This document shows positions 1-5,371 of a stretch of DNA of 5,371 nt, one piece after another. The notes under the pieces were generated by a model that was given only the letters and a program-made list of their open reading frames with translations, was not told where the DNA came from and did no database searches. A program made the translations under genes and the position numbers. Origin of the DNA: Nitrospiraceae bacterium (GTDB lineage: Bacteria; Nitrospirota; Nitrospiria; Nitrospirales; UBA8639). Positions within the stretch are counted from its first letter, which is position 1; every line of letters starts with the position of its first letter. The stretch covers positions 1-5,371 of the forward strand of contig DOFS01000611.1 of NCBI GenBank assembly GCA_003523945.1, in the 5' to 3' direction.

Positions 1-1109
1 TCTTCTTTTGCCACAAAGCGAGCAGCACCGCACCCACCCATATTCTTATCATCATAGCCACTATCCCCATTTCCCGCGATGGTAGTAATCACACCGGTCT
101 GGCTATCAACTTTACGAACCCGGTGATTCATCGAGTCGGAAATATAGACATTCCCCTCTGAGTCTACCACAGCGCCTTCAGGGACATTAAGCATGGATTT
201 CACCGCTAACTTTCCATCACCGTCAAACCCATAGCGGCAGATTCCAGCCACGGTGGACATCGTGCCAGTTTTCCGATCTAGCTTTCGAATGCGGTTTGTT
301 CCCTTATCCGTGATGTACAAATCCCCATGCCGGTCCACATCGATATCAACCACATCGTACAATTTGCACTCTAAAGCAGACTTGCCATCGTCAAGATATA
401 ACGATAAATCCAGTCCATCTGAACACCGCGGCCTCAATAAACCTTCATCATTGCTAAAATCAATCCCAATCGCATCGCCGGAAAGGACAATAAGATTTTG
501 GGCTGTCAAAGGACTCACACGCTCATCATCTTCTGCCGTCCAACACCCAGCAATTGTCGTAATCATTCCTGTCTGAGGATTATAATGCCGAATCCGATGG
601 GCTTGTGTATCTGCAATATAAAGATGATCCTGATCGTCAATGGCTATGGCTGCCGGATACGTTAAATTGCATTCCAATGCTGGCCCATCACCATTAAATC
701 CCCACTGCCCCGTACCAACGATGGTTGTAATAATTCCCGAATCCGCGTCAATTTTTCGAATTCGATTGCTACCTGAATCACAGACATAAATATGATTCTG
801 TGAATCACACAAGACATCTAATGGAAGATAGAGACCAGCTTCCCCACATGGCCCGTAATCGCCGCTATAACATGTCTCACCAGTCCCCGCGAAGTTATGC
901 AACAGCCCAGTCTCCATGTCCACTCGCCTGATTCGGTCAGACCCAGATTCCGCAATGTAGAAATACCGCCCATCCCGATCAACGGTGACATGGTTAGGCA
1001 ACGGAATTCCAGATTTCACGGCTCGCTTGCCATCCCCTGTGCTCCGTGATTTTCCGTTGCCGGCGAAGGTTTCAATTACCCCGATTTCCAACGCGGTCTC
1101 TATGCTCAT
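1..1109 (-). CDS. NHL-repeat beta-propeller protein, 3' end outside the window
   Basis: 369 codons are visible before the gene leaves the left edge with no stop. The protein is built from repeats of about 57 residues carrying the pattern YIxDxxxNRIRKxDxxTGxITTIAGxG, then GDG and a Leu/Pro stretch. Clear copies of the Y-I-x-D to R-I-R core start near residues 51, 108, 164, 265 and 322. This is typical of NHL-repeat propellers, which bind proteins or small ligands or act as extracellular or intracellular scaffolds; no catalytic role can be read. One blade around residues 190-250 is degenerate. The ATG at 1109 is chosen because an in-frame stop (TAG at 1161-1163) lies upstream and AAAGGG at 1120-1125 is a modest ribosome site 10 bases away. 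No signal peptide follows this start, so the protein looks cytoplasmic. There are ten cysteines in the visible part. It lies 91 bases downstream of tatA and may be transcribed with it. The family call is firm; the function is unknown. Confidence 0.9.
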   Translation of the reverse strand, partial: MSIETALEIGVIETFAGNGKSRSTGDGKRAVKSGIPLPNHVTVDRDGRYFYIAESGSDRIRRVDMETGLLHNFAGTGETCYSGDYGPCGEAGLYLPLDVLCDSQNHIYVCDSGSNRIRKIDADSGIITTIVGTGQWGFNGDGPALECNLTYPAAIAIDDQDHLYIADTQAHRIRHYNPQTGMITTIAGCWTAEDDERVSPLTAQNLIVLSGDAIGIDFSNDEGLLRPRCSDGLDLSLYLDDGKSALECKLYDVVDIDVDRHGDLYITDKGTNRIRKLDRKTGTMSTVAGICRYGFDGDGKLAVKSMLNVPEGAVVDSEGNVYISDSMNHRVRKVDSQTGVITTIAGNGDSGYDDKNMGGCGAARFVAKE

Positions 1110-1200
1110 AGAAGATTTACCCTTTATGGTTATTCCGAAAACAATCTGGTTCGACGACCACTACGAAAAAGACTTTTGCCCCATTGCCGTTTAAGCAAAA

Positions 1201-1524
1201 CTAGGCTTTAGAAGAGGCAGGAACCTGTTCTTGTGGAGCAGGGTGTGCTGCCTCCGTTTGGATTGGGGGAACCGTTTCAGTCTGGACAGTTTGCATAGGC
1301 TGTGAAATTTGTGCTTGAGGATTGCCATGGTTGGCTGAGGCCGTGTTTTCGGCCTGGGTTTGGGGGTCCAGGTCATACGCCTCTGCCTCATGGACAGATT
1401 TTTTGAAACCTTTAATCGCTTTTCCAACCCCTTCGCCCAATTGCGGCAATTTCCCCGCCCCAAAAATGATCAGCACAATCATGAGGATGAGAATTAATTC
1501 TGTAAATCCTAAGCTTCCGAACAT
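1201..1524 (-). CDS. tatA: Sec-independent (twin-arginine) translocase subunit, TatA/TatE family
   Basis: This 107-residue inner-membrane protein belongs to the Tat system, which exports folded proteins bearing twin-arginine signals; TatA oligomers assemble on the TatBC receptor to let cargo through. The layout is diagnostic. There is a very short N-terminus with a polar Glu at residue 9, one membrane helix at about 5-21, the FG hinge (F21-G22) followed by [10 protein letters not shown], and an amphipathic helix [11 protein letters not shown] to about residue 44. Acidic residues (E46, E48, D51, D53) come next, then a Gln/Pro/Thr-rich tail, probably disordered, to residue 107. The FGAGKLP hinge favours TatA/E over TatB. 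The ATG at 1524 has a strong ribosome site (AAGGAG, 7 bases away). The gene begins 22 bases after the TPR gene ends, so co-transcription is likely. No tatB or tatC is in the window. TatA and TatE cannot be separated by sequence alone. Confidence 0.95.
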   Translation of the reverse strand: MFGSLGFTELILILMIVLIIFGAGKLPQLGEGVGKAIKGFKKSVHEAEAYDLDPQTQAENTASANHGNPQAQISQPMQTVQTETVPPIQTEAAHPAPQEQVPASSKA

Positions 1525-1531
1525 GGTACCT

Positions 1532-1537
1532 CTCCTT
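1532..1537 (-). promoter_or_regulatory. Ribosome binding site of tatA
   Basis: The minus strand reads AAGGAG seven bases before the tatA ATG, inside the 22-base gap after the TPR stop. It is the strongest Shine-Dalgarno match in the window, suggesting that tatA is translated efficiently in its own right rather than by coupling to the TPR gene. Confidence 0.8.
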
Positions 1538-1546
1538 GTTGGGGTA

Positions 1547-2362
1547 TCACTTTTTTACCATTTCTCTCGAACGCTTGCTAAACCGATCTTTGAGACGATT
1601 TCTGGCCTCTTCCGCTTGCTCAAACATCTTACACTTTTCATAGGTGTTAATCAGATTATAATAGGCCAATGGTTCATCAGGATTATTTTCAACGGCATCT
1701 TCCATTATTTTAACTGCCAGATCGGATTTCTTGAGATTTAAGGCAATTTCCATAAGCTTAAAACTCGATTCCAAATTACTTGGATCAAACTGGAGTACTT
1801 TCATATAAGCCTGCATTGCCATGTCTAACGTATTAAAGTCGGAGATATTAGGGTCATCTAATTTTTCATAGACTCCGGCCAAATTATACCAGGCAATGGG
1901 ATCCTCAGGTGAAATTTCAATCAGACGTTCGAAATACTCCTTGGCCTCTAAAAATGCATTTTTATCATTATAGAGTCGGCCGACATTAAAAAGAGCAAGT
2001 ACATCATAGGGGTTTAATTCCAATGCTCGTTTAAATTGAGCCGTAGCCTCCTCCAGCATCCCCTTCGTTCCATAAATCGTTCCAAGGTTCGAATAGTACA
2101 TGGCCAGAGACCGATCCATTTCTACCCGAATGCCTTCTGCCATCTCAATCGACTTCTTTACTTCTGCCAAAGCTTCATCCATCCGGCCTTTATTGAAATA
2201 GAGCTCGCCCAATCGACACCGTGCTTGGAAGTCGTCCGGCTCCTCGCTCAACAACTTTTCAATCTCTGCAATTTCCTCATCAACCGTTAATGGGCGTTCT
2301 TCTGTGGTCGTCTCGCCAGACTGCGGTTCCATCGTTTGGCTTGCAGCACTTTGTTCTTCCAT
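1547..2362 (-). CDS. Soluble tetratricopeptide (TPR) repeat protein
   Basis: This 271-residue protein consists almost wholly of TPR helix pairs, which form a curved scaffold for binding partner proteins. The first 30 residues are acidic and Ser/Thr/Gln-rich and look disordered. Repeats follow at about 43-74, 87-118, 121-153, 155-194 (with a longer inter-helix loop containing DDPNISD), 196-228 and 230-262. Typical marks are [32 protein letters not shown] with ALELNP, and [15 protein letters not shown]. The C-terminus is basic ([14 protein letters not shown]). No signal peptide, lipobox or membrane helix is present, so it should be cytoplasmic, although its neighbours on both sides encode membrane proteins. 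The ATG at 2362 is preceded by AGGA eight bases upstream. Spacing is 14 bases from the membrane-protein gene and 22 to tatA, which fits an operon. A scaffold or assembly role for one of those membrane proteins is possible but only inferred. Confidence 0.9.
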   Translation of the reverse strand: MEEQSAASQTMEPQSGETTTEERPLTVDEEIAEIEKLLSEEPDDFQARCRLGELYFNKGRMDEALAEVKKSIEMAEGIRVEMDRSLAMYYSNLGTIYGTKGMLEEATAQFKRALELNPYDVLALFNVGRLYNDKNAFLEAKEYFERLIEISPEDPIAWYNLAGVYEKLDDPNISDFNTLDMAMQAYMKVLQFDPSNLESSFKLMEIALNLKKSDLAVKIMEDAVENNPDEPLAYYNLINTYEKCKMFEQAEEARNRLKDRFSKRSREMVKK

Positions 2363-2376
2363 TGCGTGTGTCCTAA

Positions 2377-3501
2377 CTACTGTGTTTGCCCGTAAACGGG
2401 ACGAATTGGTTGATAGACTACCCCTTCTTGGGCTTTCTTACGAAGCTTTCCCAAAGTTCCTTTTTTATCAATATTTAGCAACATTAACCCAAGCACTACC
2501 ATCAAGGTCAAATGGGATAATTGGAGCGCATAGCCAGCCATAAACATGAGTCCCAGCCCATATCCTGCTAACCGACCGATCAACACCAACTTAATCACGG
2601 TATACGCCCAACAGGTAAAGCCCAACACATAAAATGCAAAGGGAAGATAAAAGGTATAGCCCATTCCCATTTGAAAAATCCAGCCTATCCCCTCGCCAGC
2701 CTTTCTGACCTCTTTCGCCACTTCAGGGTTCCAGAGAGAAAGGAAAAAATCCATGAAAAGTAGGGCTAGAAAGGCACTCCCCCCGCTAATAACCAGGGTT
2801 AACCCCCATCGGCGCTGTTGCTTGTTTTTGGTGATGATCGACGTGGTCCCATAGGCCCAAAACACCAGAATGCTTGAAAGCACCATTAATGCCTCCCCAA
2901 GCCTATTACCTTCATGCACCAGGGGTGGGGCATCAAAAATATTGAGCCATCCATAAGTCGTTGACATCGTCTGATAATACAACCATCCGCTAATCCCAAG
3001 GAAAAAAGTACCCACCATGAGCCGTTGGCTCAACACCCGGTGAGTAGCCCAGTATTCCAAAACAAGAAAAACGAGCAATCCAAACGCCAAAACATTATAG
3101 AAAATCGTTCCGACCATAACCGGAGGAAAGAGTAAATAGCCCACCGTACAGGCTACCAATAAGGCCGCCAATGGAATAACGAACTTATCCCATTCTCCCA
3201 CCCAAAGCTTTGTCCGTATTTTTTGAACCAGCAAAATCCCTAAAATCAGAAAAACCAGAATCGCAGTCATATTCAATAGTACAAACCCTAAGGAAGAGAG
3301 CGTGCGAAATCCTATTCTAACCGCTTCATATTTTTCGGCTAACTTGCCAAGGTGCATACCCAACCGTGAAACCAGCCGATACAGCACCAATTCAAAAAAG
3401 GCTGCAAACAACAAACTCTTGAGACCCCATTCAAAAAGAAGCCCGGGGCCGTCTATTCTTTCTTGGCTCTTTCCAGTAGTAGAAATCATATTTTTGTACA
3501 T
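2377..3501 (-). CDS. Polytopic integral membrane protein of unknown function
   Basis: I do not recognise this 374-residue protein. Hydrophobic segments that look membrane-spanning lie at about residues 21-45, 70-94, 106-127, 129-150, 160-178, 201-222, 232-255, 277-305, 308-327 and 329-343, so nine or ten helices are likely. A basic cytoplasmic-looking tail follows (KKGTLGKLRKKAQEG, then a Pro/Tyr/Gln end). Loops worth noting are the segment 179-200 with NIFDAPPLVHEGNR and the charged stretch 257-270 with NPEVAKEVRK. Only four histidines are present (50, 154, 196, 330), without an obvious haem-binding pair pattern, and there are no transporter or kinase motifs. The ATG at 3501 follows an in-frame stop at 3535-3537, but neither it nor the ATG at 3489 has a Shine-Dalgarno site, so the exact start is uncertain by a few codons. 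The gene ends 14 bases before the TPR gene, indicating co-transcription with it. Confidence 0.85.
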   Translation of the reverse strand: MYKNMISTTGKSQERIDGPGLLFEWGLKSLLFAAFFELVLYRLVSRLGMHLGKLAEKYEAVRIGFRTLSSLGFVLLNMTAILVFLILGILLVQKIRTKLWVGEWDKFVIPLAALLVACTVGYLLFPPVMVGTIFYNVLAFGLLVFLVLEYWATHRVLSQRLMVGTFFLGISGWLYYQTMSTTYGWLNIFDAPPLVHEGNRLGEALMVLSSILVFWAYGTTSIITKNKQQRRWGLTLVISGGSAFLALLFMDFFLSLWNPEVAKEVRKAGEGIGWIFQMGMGYTFYLPFAFYVLGFTCWAYTVIKLVLIGRLAGYGLGLMFMAGYALQLSHLTLMVVLGLMLLNIDKKGTLGKLRKKAQEGVVYQPIRPVYGQTQ

Positions 3502-3555
3502 TAGAAATTGAAGCGCATGTGTGTATTGAGATGGCTAGATTTTCATCCCAGATAA

Positions 3556-3584
3556 TTTCTAAACCCTAGAGGGTTCCACCTCAA
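3556..3584 (-). promoter_or_regulatory. Weak candidate sigma-70-type promoter ahead of the membrane-protein gene
   Basis: On the minus strand TTGAGG (3579-3584) and TAGAAA (3556-3561) are separated by exactly 17 bases. Each hexamer matches four of six positions of the TTGACA/TATAAT consensus. It overlaps the end of the radical SAM gene and would give a leader of roughly 45-50 bases before the ATG at 3501. Such weak matches arise by chance often; it is listed only because the 57-base gap is the largest break between the radical SAM gene and the three tightly packed genes that follow. Confidence 0.2.
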
Positions 3585-5331
3585 CCTGTTTGTTATGGCG
3601 GGTGATATATAGCAACCCATCCGCCATGGAGTAATTAAATGGTAATTCACACACAACTTCACTGATCTTTTCATACACGTATTGGTACACTTTTTCAGCT
3701 TGCTCCGGAGTCATGCCTGATTTTACTTCATAAAAGAACCCTAAGCTCAGATCTTCCGAAGCTGGCCGCATTATTCGTTGAATCCCATATCCCCCTGGAT
3801 CACTCATAATGGGGGCTTCCTTTTCTAGATCAAATAGACAAGGTTGACAGGAAAATCCATAGGAAGAATGCAGCTTTGTATTATTGACAATAAAATTCAA
3901 TGTTTCCAAGGACTCTTCTTCCGTTTCAGTCGGAAATCCCACGATCACGTAGCAATGCACCGCAATTCCAAGGTCAACACAATCGGAACAGATTCGATCA
4001 ACATTTCCTTGGGTAATCCCCTTCACCATAAAATCCATCAGCCTGGCATTATAGGTTTCCAATCCAAAGACAATTTTCTGACATCCTGCCTCACGCATGG
4101 AGGCCAGTAACTCACGAGATAAATTCTTCTCAAATCTCAACTCGGCCGTCCACTGTAAATCCAACCCTCGATGAATGAGTTCCTTACACAACCGTTTAGT
4201 TGGTGAAAGTGCCAGGCACTCATCAGTAAAGAAAAAATACGGTGTTTCATATTTATTGGATAAGGCTTCCAATTCATCAACAACTTTCATCGGATCCTTT
4301 TGACGAAAATTCTGATGATCTAAAGTCAGTGCACAAAAAGCGCAATCCTTATAATAGCACCCTCTAGAAAATTGTACTGGCAACACCGTATGGGGCGCTA
4401 AATATTCTCCCAAAGGAAACCCATCATAATTCGGTGCTGGATGCTCCGCGAGGTTTTCCGAGTAAAATGGCTGATTCACAATGATTTTTCCATCTTGCCG
4501 CCAAATGAGATTTGGCACTTTACTGAAATCTCTTTTTCCATCTAACTGATTTATCAGTTCCAACAGGGCTGTTTCTCCTTCAAAAACAATGAAATCATCA
4601 GTCAATTGGAATAACCGATCACATCGCCTGAGATTATCAACCAACCTGGTGAAAATACTTCCCCCGACGGTTACATGAACATCAGGATGAATTTCCTTAA
4701 TTAATTTACAAAGGGTTAACCCAGGGATAATCTGTGATGTTGCGGTAATGGAGACCCCGACAAAGTTTGGAAGGTCTTCACCAAAGGCAGGAAGAAAGAA
4801 TTTCCGGTAAAGATCCAGATAGGGGTTTTGGCTTTCATCATGGATAGCTTGAAGAATTTCGCGTGAAGAATAGATAGAATACGCAAATTGGTTGTCAACT
4901 ACCGTCAGCCTGGTCGGGAAATATAGGGAAGAGACAACTTCCAACCACCGATCAATCAAAAAGAGGCATTCTCGGTACCGCTCAAGATCATAAAATTCTT
5001 CACTACGCAAGGAGGCTTTAACTGGCTCGATTTCATCTATTAAATAAGGAAAACGATCAAGGGATTCCACAACACGAGCGTAATGCTCCTTACTCCCATA
5101 GCCGGTTTCTCCAGAAACGGACTCTTCCAGCTTTTTCACCAAATCAACTAACCGCGGATGAATATCCAACCCAAAACCTTTAGTTAAGACCCTATCAAGT
5201 AACTCAATATTTAAATCACGTTGCTGATGAACAGGAACACCGGATTTTTCAAGAAAGGCTGAAAGGCAGGGCACACTCAAATAGGGCTGTGAGGGATGCC
5301 AACTTGGAGGGAATAAGAGTGAAATTTTCAC
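3559..5331 (-). CDS. B12-binding-domain radical SAM protein
   Basis: This 590-residue protein should reduce S-adenosylmethionine at a 4Fe-4S cluster to make a 5'-deoxyadenosyl radical, probably with a cobalamin-type N-terminal domain. Residues 1-45 give the opening strand and helix usual in this class (MKISLLFPPS, later RDLNIELLD). A helical insert of about 140 residues follows, then the Rossmann-like region at about 188-265 (FVGVSITATSQ, VHVTVGG, FEGE). No DxHxxG cobalamin-ligand motif is seen. The radical SAM core starts with C325, C330 and C333 in RGCYYKDCAFC, a CX4CX2C form, and continues with GLET (423-426) and VGFPTET (464-470). It ends with a C-terminal extension to residue 590. The start codon is GTG, supported by GGGAG seven bases upstream. 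The frame stays open to the window edge, so a longer N-terminus is not excluded. The substrate is unknown; methylation or another modification of a lipid, cofactor or peptide are all possible. Confidence 0.92.
   Translation of the reverse strand: MKISLLFPPSWHPSQPYLSVPCLSAFLEKSGVPVHQQRDLNIELLDRVLTKGFGLDIHPRLVDLVKKLEESVSGETGYGSKEHYARVVESLDRFPYLIDEIEPVKASLRSEEFYDLERYRECLFLIDRWLEVVSSLYFPTRLTVVDNQFAYSIYSSREILQAIHDESQNPYLDLYRKFFLPAFGEDLPNFVGVSITATSQIIPGLTLCKLIKEIHPDVHVTVGGSIFTRLVDNLRRCDRLFQLTDDFIVFEGETALLELINQLDGKRDFSKVPNLIWRQDGKIIVNQPFYSENLAEHPAPNYDGFPLGEYLAPHTVLPVQFSRGCYYKDCAFCALTLDHQNFRQKDPMKVVDELEALSNKYETPYFFFTDECLALSPTKRLCKELIHRGLDLQWTAELRFEKNLSRELLASMREAGCQKIVFGLETYNARLMDFMVKGITQGNVDRICSDCVDLGIAVHCYVIVGFPTETEEESLETLNFIVNNTKLHSSYGFSCQPCLFDLEKEAPIMSDPGGYGIQRIMRPASEDLSLGFFYEVKSGMTPEQAEKVYQYVYEKISEVVCELPFNYSMADGLLYITRHNKQVEVEPSRV
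3562..3575. repeat. Short perfect inverted repeat at the end of the radical SAM gene
   Basis: AACCCT and AGGGTT are separated by two bases and cover the last codons before the TAG stop. In RNA this could fold as a five-base-pair stem with a four-base loop. No T-run follows, so it is not an intrinsic terminator. It could be a small palindromic protein site or simply coincidence. It lies inside the spacer of the weak promoter candidate at 3556-3584. Confidence 0.35.
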
Positions 5332-5338
5332 AATGCGG

Positions 5339-5343
5339 CTCCC
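5339..5343 (-). promoter_or_regulatory. Ribosome binding site that supports the GTG start of the radical SAM gene
   Basis: GGGAG on the minus strand lies seven bases before the GTG at 5329-5331. No in-frame ATG occurs between the window edge and this GTG, and the protein that results begins with the MKISLLFPPS opening expected for the family. Together these favour GTG as the true start. The remaining bases to the window edge hold no recognisable promoter or upstream gene. Confidence 0.7.
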
Positions 5344-5371
5344 AGGTAATGGGGATAATAAGAAACGCGAA

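Noticed and set aside
253..576. Plus-strand open frame of 107 codons across the NHL gene
   Set aside because: It is antisense to clear NHL repeats, with Ser/Arg-rich low-complexity content and no ribosome site that stands out.
1161..1184. ATG at 1184 in frame with the NHL gene as an earlier start
   Set aside because: An in-frame TAG at 1161-1163 stops that reading after seven codons, so the NHL gene must start later, at 1109.
1174..1200. Hairpin after tatA (TTTTGC / GCAAAA) followed by a run of five T on the minus strand
   Set aside because: The stem is only six AT-rich pairs with a 15-base loop, and the T-run is displaced by three bases, so it is too weak to call an intrinsic terminator.
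1191..1463. Open frame of 90 codons on the minus strand overlapping tatA
   Set aside because: It is an out-of-frame shadow of the tatA tail; the product is Lys/Arg/Pro-rich with no family resemblance, and tatA itself is certain.
1322..1741. Plus-strand open frame of 139 codons across tatA and the end of the TPR gene
   Set aside because: It is antisense to two well-supported genes and spans their intergenic gap; the hydrophobic stretches come from complementing their codons.
4716..4898. Minus-strand 60-codon open frame inside the radical SAM gene
   Set aside because: It is in a different frame from the radical SAM gene, which is continuous and conserved in character here; no independent evidence supports it.

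Overview
The window holds five genes, all on the minus strand, so it reads from right to left. In transcription order they are: a B12-binding-type radical SAM protein (GTG start, complete or nearly so at its N-terminus), a polytopic membrane protein that I do not recognise, a soluble TPR protein, a TatA/TatE-family twin-arginine translocase subunit, and an NHL-repeat beta-propeller that runs off the left edge. The gaps between them are 57, 14, 22 and 91 bases. No convincing terminator lies in any gap, so a single operon is plausible. The tightest unit is membrane protein - TPR - tatA. No RNA genes, mobile elements, CRISPR arrays or long repeats were seen. No stretch of 300 bases lacks a gene.

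The organism is a bacterium with moderate, slightly AT-leaning base composition. The TatA sequence (short N-terminus, [12 protein letters not shown] core, Gln/Pro-rich tail) and the company of a large B12-type radical SAM enzyme and NHL and TPR proteins suggest an environmental, deep-branching Gram-negative lineage. Nitrospirota-like or deltaproteobacteria-like bacteria are my guess. No marker gene fixes the taxonomy, so this is a weak inference.

Function: only TatA can be named with confidence. It forms the pore or protein-conducting part of the Tat export system, but no tatC is visible. The radical SAM protein should cleave S-adenosylmethionine at a 4Fe-4S cluster and may use cobalamin; its substrate is unknown. 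The TPR and NHL proteins look like scaffolding or interaction modules without catalytic motifs, and neither has a visible signal peptide. The membrane protein has about nine or ten hydrophobic segments and no motif I recognise. Whether these genes form one functional system or are merely neighbours cannot be decided from this window alone.

Most notable details: a CX4CX2C cluster-binding motif in the radical SAM protein instead of CX3CX2C, a long helical insert splitting its N-terminal B12-fold region, and a half-eroded blade in the middle of the otherwise regular NHL propeller.
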